64,000 nt of DNA from contig NC_052614.1 in the NCBI RefSeq assembly GCF_016545825.1, positions 1,340,630 to 1,404,629 of the forward strand, in the 5' to 3' direction. The notes below the pieces were generated by a model. The model saw only the letters and a program-made list of their open reading frames with translations. It was not told where the DNA came from and searched no databases. The DNA comes from Eucalyptus grandis (taxonomy: Eukaryota > Streptophyta > Magnoliopsida > Myrtales > Myrtaceae). Made by a program: the position numbers and the translations under genes. How positions within the stretch are numbered: position 1 is the stretch's first letter; the number at the start of each line of letters is the position of its first letter. Below are positions 12,718-26,300 of this stretch, piece by piece.

Positions 12718-13984
12718 AGAGAGTGGTGCCTTTTTCTTTATATTTTCTTTTTAGCATGAGCTTCTTCTGTATATTGGTTTTTTAGAGGTGGGTTTTGGAT
12801 TTTGGTGATTTATATCGTCATTTTGCACAAGTATAGCTGTAGGCCCCATTGAGTAGCTTTCACTCCAGTATACTTTAAAGAGGGTAATCGTGATATAGGA
12901 GAAAATGGAACATTTTTATCAACATGATATATCAGATAATTTAAGATATGTAATTCCAAATCCATTGATCAGAAATCTTTCATTCCACCAAAATTTGGAC
13001 AAACATCTATGCATGACATGAGACTCTTATAATAACACTTAAGGAGAGTCGACCTTATTTGCATCTCCTTGTTAAAAAAGAAGATCTGGACAGACATTTT
13101 GGACTCATCGTACATAAATCTCAGCAAGAATTGTCCCCCAAATCTAGTCAATGATAGGTGGATGGGGGCCTGGCAGAACCATTCTCGGATGCAATTACTT
13201 GCCTAGATACGTGTTATAATTTGTCAAATTGCATATAGATTTGTACAGTGTCCCTTCAAAAAACTCTTGATCTTCGCTTCCTTTTTTCGGGGTTTCCACC
13301 TGCGCTGCTACATGCCCTTTCCACATCATATTTCGGCGCTAAAATTCTTTGATAAGGCAGCCAGCACCACCCCAACTCTCTGTTTACTTTGGTGGAGGGC
13401 TAATGGGAAAGGGAACTCATTTGCTAGCTGTGATCATACTTCTAGAACGCTTATCTAAACTTGTCATGAGAAAAACAAAACGAAGGGTGTTACCGTTGTC
13501 CTAAAACATAAGTAATGCTGCTTTCCGGACACGTGGTAGTCGTTTGTGCTTGAACATATACTAGCCACATGAAATTCTTCACAAGCGATACATTAGTATC
13601 CCCCCACCAAAGACTAATTACATATTCCATGCCCTCCCCTAGGTACCCGCAACCACTAAGTCACGTCGCCCTGCTGCTGCGGCCTCCACCACCATCACCG
13701 TAGCAATTCACCATGGATTCCTTGAGATCTAAGTCACCGTTGCCTATCTCACTTTTGACTTGTTGCTACCCTCTCTACAATGGTGGGGATGGGAAGGGCT
13801 CCATTGACGAGTGCGGAGCCAGTCGAGAGCTCCGTAATCATCTTCGATGGAGACAAGCTAAAAAAGGGCTAAGCCAAACCCAGCTTCACCCTTTCCAAAA
13901 GGCTTCTATTCTCAAACCATTTAGATTCGGTTTGACTGTGGCTCAACCATTCTATTCTAGCCATATCTGGCAACTGAAGATGAT

Positions 13985-14315
13985 AGAACTAAAAAAAATC
14001 CTAAACTTATTGTATGCTAATCAATTTAGTCTTAATTTTATTAAGTATAATCAATTTAGTCTTAGACCTTTAATTATTTGCCAACAGTGGCTGAAATTGC
14101 TAATATGGTGATCCAATCAGCGCCGGCTGACATTAACATAAATGATTTTTGCTTCTTCTTTTTTTCTTTTTCTTTTTAAAAAATAAAATCTAGGAAGCAC
14201 CACAACTCTTACCCCTGGCTAGAGAGGGTTTCTCGAGCCTTGCTTAGGGGCTGGTGACCTAGTGGCTGGTGGCGTCACTAAGCCTTCACCTTCGGCACAT
14301 ATCTATAAAAGCATA
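13985..14315. mobile_element. Degraded long-TIR element with GC-rich core (partial)
   Basis: The left part reads aatcctaaacttattgtatg and then aatcaatttagtcttaattt, as in the left arm of the element at 53.33 kb. A pyrimidine-rich tract (14150-14175) and a GC-richer core (14200-14290, with ctagtggctggtggcgtcac) follow, then an A run. The right arm is missing or unrecognisable. Confidence 0.5.
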
Positions 14316-17300
14316 AAAAAAAAACTCTTAATCTCTAATTAATCAACAAGGCTCTTGCTCGCTTAAAAAAAAGGATAAAAAGCTGATCATCAATAACTAT
14401 GAAAAATGTAAAAACATACATAAATGATGGTATGGTAAAAGATAATACTAAAAAAAAAAAAAAAAAAAAACGTTAGTGTGTGTGTATATATATTTATATC
14501 GTGTGCATATCTCGGCATGGGGTAGAATGACAATTAGAATGAAGTGGGACATCAAAAGTCTCTTCGGTTCCGCCAATTGCTTTTTCTTGAGGCGATCTAA
14601 GGGGACCCTGCGATCTAATATCACGCGTTTCGTGTTGTTCCCGTTAAATCCCATCTGGGTAGGTCCCATGAATGGATGAGAATTCAGATAAACATCAATT
14701 TAATCATTAACCGTCCAAAAGTCTACCAGATGTCTTCTCGACAATTAATGACTAGCTAATTAATTTTGATTACATTACATTTTAAATTCACAACATTATC
14801 CTCGAGGAGCCCTTTCTCTCGTTTGAGTATGCCGACAATCTATTTTTTCACAAGAAAAGCGGACGATTATGAAAATTGCGGAGGAAAACGGCAATGATGG
14901 CTAAGATTTCCATGAGAAGATGCCCTTTGTTTGGTAAATAAAATCGAAAATTTGAGTGGCCGAAGCTGGATTTGATTTTTGTTGTTAAATTGTTGCTAAA
15001 TCTTACTTAAACAACTGAAATTTGTCGTTTATCTTTTTATGTTATAAATGGAAGATCGTGTTAAAAAAATGGGTATAGTAGTCCCACCCCTAATTTGATA
15101 GATCATTATGTGTGAAGTTGCGACACTAGAAGGTAAACCACCAAGAGAGAGTGGATGATAATCGTAGTAATCATTATTTATCCATGGATTTTGTGATGTC
15201 CCTGCTCTAAATGAAAGGCATATCTCTATCTAATCACTTGGGTTAGAGCAAAATGGATTTTGAAAGTTATGATAGGGGCTGTACTAGATTTGTACAATGG
15301 ACGATGATCACAATCAATTTGTGGAACTTGGCATTATCTAGTGATATAGAAAACCTTCGAAAAATACTTATTTTGATGTGATTATTTGCCAAAATCAAAC
15401 TAAATATGACAAAAGAAGAAATGAAATTGCTTCACTTGATAGACGAGTTTCCCTCTTAAAAGATAAAAGCCATCTTCGGTCAACTCAATTGGCCTTCTCT
15501 GTTATCTCGTTACTTGTTAACTTTGTTTATACATATTTATCCGATGAACATATTCTATAGACTCGTTTTATCAAATCGAACAAATCGTACACAACACACT
15601 AAGGCTCATATCAATCTATTCACCACATTACTTGTAAATCCAATTTAGGAAATATTCATCCCTAAATGAGAGTTTTAAAATATAGTTAAAAGGGAAGTTT
15701 CGAAGAAAACTCAAGTTAGGTTTCATTCACTTTACCAAATGCAACTTTACCAAATGTAACTTTTGCAATAAGTCAAAAGAGGACCCACGTCAGGGGACGA
15801 AATTGCTTCTCATACTTTGGTATTTAAATATATTGGGTTGTGTAGGGACCAAAATTCATGTGAATTTCTTAGGAATCCCGCATTCTGCATTGGAGGCATC
15901 AAGAGCCTTAGGCCCTTTGAGACGTACACCAAAGGGGAAAGAAGATTGTGTAGGTATCTCACCTATCCAATTTCGAAGAGACCCTTTTCTGAATCCCTTC
16001 TTTTTGTATTGGTTAAATCCGAATTTTTTTTTTTCCTAAATTCCCTTTATGATAGTCCCCATTATTATATAAGAAGAAAAGAAAAGGAGGATGGTGACGG
16101 GGGGGCGCGAGAAATGACGGGGTCGCAAGGAGTAAGACCCACCACCACTAGTGTTTGCTTCCGTTTTGCCATCTTCTACCTCTTTCCCATTTGCGAAACC
16201 CTAACTTACGTTTGCAATGGAGATAAATGCATTTGCCTTGTGCTACGCCAAAGGTGAATGTGGGTACAAGCCAAAGAGCCAAAAAGCAAGAACCTAAAAC
16301 CCTTATCCTTACCCTAGCCTTTTTCTTTGCGTGAACCAACAAAGCATGGAAGTGAGCTTGATTGTTCCCATTGGAAAGAATTCAGTTACAAAAGTATCGA
16401 TCACTCAATGTGAACGTGAAAGATTTTTTTTTTTTTTTTTTTTATGCTTGCAACGGACCTATTGATAATCCCACCTAATAAACCAGAATTTTCCAATTAT
16501 AGTCTCTTACATCTCTCCATTTGTGAGCATTCCCTAAAATGGTAATCTTATAACAAATTATGTGTGTGTTTGGTATGGCTTTTATACAATTGCTATAGTT
16601 GCGAAATCGTGTGCTTTGACTTTTCTAGGCATTTGATAAAAATCTCACAATTATAACACCATCAAAATGTTATAACTCTTTATTATCATTTTGATAACCA
16701 CCTCGATTTTATGGCAACTTTTGCCAAACATATAATCATTTGTAGTCACATCATAGCACTTTTAAACGATGTTGCCAATTGCATATGCTTCAACACGACG
16801 CGGCACGACACAGTTACGGCACAATTTCATATAAATCTTATGATGGCTGTAATAAAATTTCATATGGATAAACATTGCCCAATATATGTCCCAAAAAATT
16901 CAAATAGAGACAGCTATAGGACCACCTGAGTAGATAAACCGGGGTTAGAACCCTCGAAAAGCTCTAAGAATTCAGGGGCTATGGTATGTTCCACTTCAAG
17001 CAGGTTCCCAATTATGAAATATTAATTGGACCCACCTATTCTTTTTTCATATGCTAATAGAATCATCGTCACCTTCCACCACTCGACGTACACGCAAAGG
17101 ACAATTGGATATTCCTTCCCACATAAGATAGGTCCAACGCGAAACCAAAATTTAATTATTATGGTGCTGTCTATTTTGCCCACTAGACATTATCGATTTT
17201 CCATGGAGCGTAAAGGGTTCAATGATGAACAAGAAGAATAGTAAAGCAACCAAAAAACAAAACAAATCCGAACCAAATCCCACTCCTCCATTATTCAATG

Positions 17301-17319
17301 ATTTTGAATTAGTTGAACG

Positions 17320-17343
17320 TCTCTCTCTCTCTCTCTCTCTCTC
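17320..17343 (+). repeat. (CT)n microsatellite
   Basis: CT run of about 12 units. Confidence 0.9.
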
Positions 17344-18641
17344 CATCAGAATTGGTTAGCTCTCTATCAATTCATGTATTTTAAAATGTTTTTATCTTGC
17401 AAATGGGTTCTTGTTCTTACATGAAGGGCATGCTTTAATTACTGTTTTAGTTGACGATGGTGTTTTATGTCTTGGTCGTTCCGAATATTATTATCGCAGC
17501 TGGTCCATTGTGCACTCTACAAAAAAGCATGACAGCGAACTCATGTTGACCAATGGTCGCCTAAAGTTACTTTCGTTTTCTCCCTTTTAATCTCCCTCTC
17601 TTTCTCACGAACTTTGCTTGAGGAGGATCGAAATGCATGCATGGACACGATGCGTCGCTCTTCCGTAGGTGGGTAAGATTGATACTAGACATCGACACGT
17701 ATGGTTTTCTCTTTCTTTTCCATCATTGGATGGGAGTGAAAAGCATGGAAGCGTTCTTAACAATGACACAGAATCGTATAATCATTGCATTTGATTTCCC
17801 TAACGACACCAGTGATATTAGAACCGAGGAAAGACACTGAAGTTTCTATTACAGCACATCAGCTTGTGTAATTTGAAATAGATAAGCTTAGACAATTATG
17901 GCGACGCTTCCTTTTGCATGGAGAACTTTTGGTGCACCTTCTTTCTTCTTATGTTAGGCGGATTCTGTAACTAGAATTGCGTACAAGGCTCGTGAAGTCA
18001 TTTAATTAGTGGGTACTTAGTTATTGATCGCATTGATGCTATAAAGAAACTAAACAGCATCTTGGCATAGTTCTTATCTAGATTAAAGTGAAGTTTTTCC
18101 TAATCTTTGATAAAGATGTGCATTTGGTGGAATCTGTAGGATTATTTTAGTGAAGTGGGATTGCCACAACCTTGGTCGTTGCTAGGTTAGGCTAAGGATG
18201 AGAATTAATTAAAGTGGGCTACCACAAAAGTAATATCATTCTGATAGCTCTTCGACTGGCCATGCAACAAGGTGCAGCTTTTAGTACAAGTTCCCTACTT
18301 AACAAATAACTCATCTTCGCAGACCAGAGTCTGCTTAATACAAAACTATTCTAGACAACAATATTAATTAACGATAGTTCCGTCGATTGTTTCGGATGTC
18401 AGTGACATGCGTGCAAATAACCAGCCCAGACTCAACCAAAGGAATCCTCCTCATCACTAATCTAATCTTGTCCGGGCGGAAATGATTGCCGGTAACCAAA
18501 AGATGTGTACTTAATTAAATGTCAAAGCAAAGGCATGATGGATAAAGGCACTTGAGTAGGGTTTGGGCCATTTTTTAAGATGCTTTTCATTTTTTGCCTA
18601 TATTATAATAATGCTTAACTTAGTGAATGATTCATCCGAAA

Positions 18642-18644
<3 letters not shown>

Positions 18645-18674
<30 letters not shown>
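18645..18674 (+). repeat. (GA)n microsatellite
   Basis: GA run of about 14 units, followed by an A-rich low-complexity stretch to about 18825. Confidence 0.9.
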
Positions 18675-18681
<7 letters not shown>

Positions 18682-21600
18682 GAGATGGTGATGGAATCAA
18701 TGGTCACAGCAACAAAGATGTAAAGATAAAGAAAGACTGTCTTATAAAAAAAGATAATGACAAGGAAAGCGGAGGGAAGAAACAACCAAAAAAAAAATTA
18801 GAAAAAAAAAATTAGAGAAAAAGCAAATGTTCCCTTCTCGGATGGAACTGAGAAAAGGGTATGTCCATTACATGATTCCTCCGCTCCCACCTCAGTATTT
18901 TACGAAACAATCCAATGAATTTTGCAGCTTTTCACGTGCCAATACTAAGAATAAAAATTAGAGATTAATGAGTGGCGATAATAGAATTTGATGAGATTAT
19001 TGTGTTGTATAAACTCGAGATTCGGCATCCAATGCTCGGAGATTATTCTGCACGAGCATGGTTCTCCAGTCCATGATTGATCTACCCATCTGCCTATGCA
19101 CTAGATTCCTACAAGTGATCATGACCTAATGCTGTGACACCACTCGCAATATTATAAATAGAATCATCATGCAAACGACAGAAAGTTTGTTGCAATCGAT
19201 CAGAACAACTTTATCGGGATGACCATTTATATTGTCGTTCTTCCTTGCGTGAATTCAGATGATACCTGGCAGTTCTACTTAATGGCAGTGAACCGGCGTG
19301 CGTGCATGTAGCATCCCACATACCATCATAAAAGCCAACAGAATATTGCGTTTATGACATGTGATATGGTCACCTCATGCGGACTTGATGATAAAACTAC
19401 CTGGATTTCTAAGGATTAGTAATTGAAGGAATAAATTTCTCATACTATAAAAACTTACAATAAGTTCATGTAAGTCAGTTTCTTCTGTATAAAGATGTTG
19501 AATATGGAAAATCTGTATAGACATTTAAGAGGTTAATATTGAGAAATTTACGAATTAAAACAGTAATTGCACTCAAAACAAGTGGCGTCCTTGTTTAGGA
19601 TATAATGCATGATTCGCGCCATTCTTCAATAACTCAAGCTCTCGAAAGAAATGGTTGCCTACTCATCATCAACAAGGTTACATAGTTCAGAGTGTGATTT
19701 CTCACATTTTCGGTTAATGTGTCTCCCTTCTTCATACATCTTGGGTTCTTTTATCTACACGTTTAGGATTAATTTGCATGTCCTAGATTCGGACTGTTCT
19801 CCAATGACTTAAACTCTTAGAATAATGGTTGTGAACATGACTGTCTGCCGTTGTAACCATTTTAGCAAGCAAATGGACCTAGTGACCCCAAGCTTTTCGT
19901 GAGCAACTTGGCCAAGTTTATGCTCGCTTTTGGCGACCTGCTGTGCATGTTGTATTACCAGATAGACTTCAAGCTTTAAGAAGCCTCAGTATCTGACCTG
20001 ACCCCATACGATCATTTCAAACAAAATTGGTGTACTCGGATGAGTACAAACCACCATGTGCTTTGCCCTGAAAAGTAACCTCCTCTTTTGTAAGAGAGCT
20101 ATCGTCAGATGGATGGCCCAATTCCTTCACACACTGACTTCCAGAAGATCAGAGGGCCATCGTCTGCACCAATCTACCATGCAAAAGCGATATCTTTTGT
20201 TTTCGTCTCTAATCCCTTTAGTTTTTCCTTCTTTCTCGACTTTCAAATTATTGTGCTTGAATTTCGACAGAAGAAAGTTGAAAAAAGGGCAACCTGACCA
20301 TTGGTAGCAAAGGAAAGCCACTTGTACTAATTAGATTCCTTTGTGTTATGCACGCTACGCTCCTAGGTGTTGATGGTGGAAAAAGCACTTAATGATCCAA
20401 TTATGTGTAGCAAAACTGCGTTCAGTGTACCCGACTATAGCAATTTTTCATGTGGCTCTATGGGAGGACAGCACTAAAGCTAGATGTCGTAACAAGATTG
20501 TCCAACAAGAATAAATTATTTTGGGGAAAGATGGCTGCGAAAGAGCCGTGATAACAGGTGGGAGCCGTGATCCTATGATCACTTGGTGCCTATTACAATA
20601 TTTTTGCAAGGGTACATGGCTATGATCTATAAAGTTATATTTAATTATTAATCCTAGCCTCCTAGGCTAGCGAGACACATAATTTTCTTATCCTGGCACT
20701 AACCTAAGTACCTGCATCCGTCACACAATGGTAACATCAGCCCAATAAGCAAGCAACACGAGATATTTTAGTTCTATCTGATGTACAAGCTTGAACAAGT
20801 TGGTTGGCTCATTTAAACAAAGCCAAGACAGGGCGTATCTTTATCTCCAAATTGGAAGTGGCTCCCACAGTCTTTCGAAAAAGTTTTCATCGTCGAGAAT
20901 CATTTTGCGCATCACATGTCGATGTAATGAGGGATTGATGTTGACATGAAACAATGTTCTTGCTTCACATGTTAAGAGCATATCTCTATCTTCTCTAGAT
21001 TGTGAATGGAGGTCCAAAGCCTATGACAAATCGTTTCGGTGGGATTTTCATATTGGGGTTGACGTTTGCCGAAGGAATTGTTATTTCTTGACTTATAATT
21101 GGCTAGGACAACCTAAAATGCGGCGAATGGGCCTGTGCTTTCTCCATGTATAGAGAAAGGATGGATTATATAGTTCATAAGCATAATTAAAGGTTAGATA
21201 CCAATTCCTAGAGACTTTGGGGGGAAAAAAGAGCCATCTATATGTCTCAAAGCCAACTATCAGTAATTTGGATGAAATTCGGCAAGCGAATTGCATGTGT
21301 GTGTGTCTATATATATAGATCGAGAAATCAACCTTAGATTCTAATCATGGTTGTTTATATTTTGACTTTGCGACCAGTTGATGCTTTGGCCAACTTTCAC
21401 GCACCAAAGGAAATCAATACATAACCGGATCTTGACCATTCACATCAGTATATTGAAACTTGAAAGATTTCTCTATTTCTTCAAGGCATGACATCGTGAT
21501 CAATTTGTACCAGCAAAGAGTGCCAATCACTTTACAAACGTGGCTAACCCCTCAACATAATTTATATAGCAACAGCTATTGATCCCCGAGCTTGAAGCTA

Positions 21601-23341
21601 TGCCCAATAATTGTCAGTCATTAAGCACCGCCAGAAGATTGTGGCGGAGTCTTAACAGTTTAATAGGGTGGGTGGAAGCAAACTTGAATCTTCATTACAT
21701 ACTGCTCACTCGACACGTGGACACCCCCGTTCTCAAAAATGAAAATCAAGTGATTAATTGGGGCCACACGATAAGGCCAAGAAATTTACAGACTGAACCT
21801 GCTATCTTGATACCACGACATCAAACAGACCGCCCTCGAATATCTGGACGTAGAATGGATATGGTAGGCCATGCTGATTCACAATCCATTGTAGAAGCAA
21901 AGCTCCAAAGACAGTGGGGGAATTGATAACGGGAACAGGGGCCATTGTGAGTACCAAACCAGGCATTGTTACCATTATTAATGGGTGCAAAGTAAAGACA
22001 CCCAAATGTGGAAGATGAGTCAGGAGTCAGTAAATGGGGTAGTGGATAGAAATGGACGAGGAGGGAAAAAAAGACGGTCATCAGGCCACTTTCCTTCCCC
22101 CAGTGACTTGAAAATTGATTGCCTAGACCCCTATTTTTTATTTCATTTTTTTTTTTTTTTGATTACTTGAAGACACAGGTTGCGCCATGGCCTGACCCTA
22201 TCTATCATGGTCCCCCCCAACCACCTCACCTGGCTTACTTTTAAAAAAAAAAAACTTTTTTTCTGTATCCATCTCTATGCGATTTGCCTCTGTCATTTTC
22301 TTCTTCCTACCCCCTGGCTTAATGCCTGTATCTATCACAGAAAAGCTCCTCCCACTACACATCTTTGCCTGCAGTAAGACCCTCTGTCAATTTCTCTCTT
22401 TTTTATTTTTAGTTTTGGCTATGCTGATTGTTCAGGTCTCTAAAATGACTACTCTTCCATGGGCCAATGGTGTTTTGGATAGCTGAGAAGTGGAGACATG
22501 AGAAGTGTTAGGATTACCTGGCTCCTGGCTCAATTTACCATGAGGCAGCTTCCTCAGTCTATTTTCTAAAAGTTTCACCATACAAGTTCTTTAGCTTCCT
22601 CATATCTTTCCACACTGATTTGGGGCTAATCCACCAAATATCTCTGTCCCTCGGAAGATTATCAGCAAGGCTTTTTACTCAGAAAGTGAATAACGTGCTT
22701 AGGAAGAAGGCGTCTGTTTTAACTGTACACAGAATTCTATTGACCAGAATAGGGGCACTGATTTTTTAGTCTCTGCCAATCTTGTAGGGTGATTATTACT
22801 TAGTAAGCACAGCAGACCAGTTCATCAGCTACATGTCAGTAAGGGCCAGCTTACACATGGTCGAGATGGAACAGCTATTCATTGAGGCCACCAAAGGAAG
22901 CTGCAAGGGTCATTCAGAATTGGAGATGTAATAACCCCAAAAAAGTGTAAAAGCCATGCTCAATTCGGTTGCGACCGAGGCACGTTGAGTGCCAGAAATT
23001 TTCCATCTTTATGATCTGCTTCTAGGATGTATGAAATACTGAATGTGGTCTGAAAGGCATTCTTCCAAACATTGTCATGGCAAGATTTCCAAGAACTACT
23101 AAGGTATCGAAGTAGAATCAAGAGCTTTCACAACCAGTGAATCAGTTTTTGCGACAAAAGAGCTCCTCAAATTAAAACCAACTCAACATTACATTAATAC
23201 AACCAATCGACAATATACAGTTACAGCAATCACATTAAGATTCTAAACCTGAGCTATGACTATGGTACATGACCCAGTATAAATAAATAAAATATAGACA
23301 CCAATTCCATGGACCCATTACTGCAATATCCTACCGCTGTT

Positions 23342-26300
23342 TCACTCTCCCCGGATCATTGACGAGCAGAAGGGCACCCTCTTGATTTCCACAAAAGTTG
23401 AATAATCCTTGCTCAGCGGCTGTTTCCAGGGCTCTCCATCCATCTGCATGTATGCGTTGTTCCACTCCCCGCCCCTGATTTCCAGCCGAACAGCAGCAGC
23501 CTGACAGGCAAAAACAAAACCACCAACAACTCAGCTTGCACGTTAGGGAAAACCAGGTAACTAGAGACCCCACCCCAGCTCAATTTCTCACAGTTCAGGT
23601 GGCTTAGTTTTTGGGTAGCGAAAAACCAAAACTTCAGTAGTAGGTGCAGGCTTCTGAGGACAACCCATTACCGGCTAGAGAAATACAGCCAGGACACGAA
23701 AACAGATCCAACAGAAAACTAAAACAAAAGGTGTAGCCCTTGGCAACATGTGAGCATCTGATGTGGGTCCACAGCCAGCGCCATGCTGATTGCCACTAAG
23801 AAAACTGCGAGATCCCACATTTATTTTATTTTCCTTTGGTTTCTTTTGGCATTTCAATCCTAGAATCTCATACTAAAGCATAAAACATCTCAAAGATAGT
23901 TTACCTGGGCAATGTGCTTCGCAGATATCAATTCAACCATGACAAATGAGGCATGCCATCCTTGCTTTAAGCCAAATATTTCAAGCAGACCATCATCCAC
24001 ATGGGCCTCAACAAATCCTCTCTGCATGACATATGATGCCCCACCGTTAGGTCAACTGAAAAAGCACTATTACCACATAAGTGGCAGATAGTTTCTGAAG
24101 TGCTCTATATCACATAGTCGAAGAAGAATGCAACCTTAACATAAAATATCATATTGCTTCATTCATGTGCACAGAATGTCCCAAGTTGCTCGTTCTAAGA
24201 CAGTGTTCAGTAACAACAGAACTGGTTCTTAGGACATTAACGATTTTCATGCTTTTGAGAAAATTTCCATTTTACGGAAGAAGCAAAATCGTGTTAGAAG
24301 CATGCAACAAGCAAAAAATCTCATTAAAATTATTTTCATGCAAGGAGATTTATAAGAAGAACCTTTTCTAGATAATCTGGCTTCAAATTACCCCATGGAT
24401 TCCTTCCACTAGCATAGTTATGAAGATTCAGAGCTACTATGGCCCTGACACTGGAAACCAGGGAAAAAAGTGAACAGATAACACTTGAAAAATGAGATAA
24501 TCAGGAGCAGAAAACAAGTACTGCTGATTGATAAACATACTTATACCAAAAGAATAGGCTTTTAACAGGATTAGAAAGATTTAAGTGATAAAGATTTAAG
24601 TGATAACAAACTTTGTAACGTTTTACACCATGAGCATCTATACATATAGAGGAGCCATTAAAAAAGAATCCCAAAGAAAGAGTAAAACAGAATTACATAC
24701 ATATGTATGTGTCTGTGTGCGTGTAACCATGTACATTTAGAACTCTAACCTGGAAGGCACAGGAACCTTCTCCCATTCTGTGCAGTTGACCTTCTTAACG
24801 TGTATCCTGAGAATGTTCTTTAGTCCCCTAAAAATCAACACATTTGCATGCGTAGTAAGATGAGATGAATGAACAAAAAGACACAAATAGACAGTTTTTC
24901 AATCTGCAAATATCATCTTATCAACAGTGAGATCACAAAAGAGGAGGAAAAAAAAAAAAAGAGCCGCATTGTCCTAATAAAGGTTAGGGGGCAACTACTA
25001 CACACTTGCTGGAGTATTTAAGGTACCATAATAAAGAATTGCTATGGAAAGATGGGAACAATAACAAGGTGTAAGATGGGCATTCCTCCTACCTGAACAC
25101 GTGCAGAATTGGCCCTAAGGGAAACAAAAATGAAGAGAAGTCTCCATGTATGTAGCATACCTCAAAAAAGAGGAGGGGGAGAAGCATTTCAATTATCAAA
25201 AAATTTAGAGAGGACAAATAGTAGTCCAATGCAGACAGTAATTTGAAGCCACAATCTCCCCCTGTAACCTAACCAAAAATTTTCTCCATGCAACCTAATG
25301 TTGTCCCTTTTTAAAGTTATTTAACCTCTGCTAGCATTGTCGGATGAAGAATTTCATGGTTTAAACATGTTGGGCTCAGTTCCAAAAATAAATTAATAGG
25401 AAAGCCAGCTATGGATGGCGGAGTTGTATATAGATAAATAATTAGTCAAAAAAATTACATTGGTTCTCCTATTTATGATAGTCAAACCTCTAACTTCAAA
25501 TTCCATCTTTTTCATGTATACTTCTTTCCATTGGCAAAGCTGTTCCTTTGATTGGTTGATTTCTATATTCTATGAACAAGGCTTAAAACTGGAAAAATTT
25601 CATCAAATATATTGCAAGATATTTCTCAGACTTAGTGCTAAAATATAGAAATCAACCAATCAAAGGAACAGCTTTGCCAATGTTTACGTGCTTCTCAGTC
25701 ATACTAATTTTTATCAAACCACACTATTTTGCTAACAGAAATTGGTCCTTCAAAATATTTATATTGCTCAGTAAATAAACCTGATGACATTGCCAAGAAA
25801 ATGGGGATTCTGTGAGCCAACCCATCCAAAGGACAGAGTAACAATGGTGAGGGAAGCATGGAAAAAGTATAAAGACCCCATACCAAAGATCTAAGGGTTT
25901 TAACTTCACTTGCAGTGCTGGACTAGTTAAGGGCATAAATTAAGTAGGGCAAGCGATGTTTTCAGAGCAATAACCATAACTTCCACATCATTATTTCTGT
26001 TTGTTCTCATCCCAAGTTACAAGGTGACAACAAATGAAGAATTTGGAGTAAAATTTCAGCAGCTAAACATAATACCATCTTTAACCGTATATTTAAGTGA
26101 TGAAAACTGGAATAAGGTAGCAAAAAATGTCAAAAAGTTCATCAAGTATCTGACCTAAGACTTGGATCACTTGTGCAAGGCGTAAAAAACCACCCTTGGC
26201 TGCATGTATAACCAGAGTAGATCAGCTGTAGCAACAAGCAAATCAGTTCAAAGCTTCAATTAGTGTATCTCGGCAAAGTAAAAAGGGCAAAAAAGAAGGT

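Larger units (their letters stand above)
12740..23340. other. Gene-free interval of 10.6 kb (includes the DGK 3' UTR at its right end)
   Basis: No exon, tRNA or rRNA that I can support. Repeat remnants and microsatellites within it are listed separately. The last 100-250 bases before 23342 are probably the 3' UTR of the diacylglycerol kinase. Around 16562-16735 a short segment bounded by gtgtttggta and gccaaaca may be a small hAT-like MITE, but the terminal repeats are too short to be sure. Confidence 0.45.

Noticed and set aside
16562..16735. Possible short hAT-like MITE
   Set aside because: Terminal repeats are about 8-10 bases and imperfect, with no target duplication; not enough to call.
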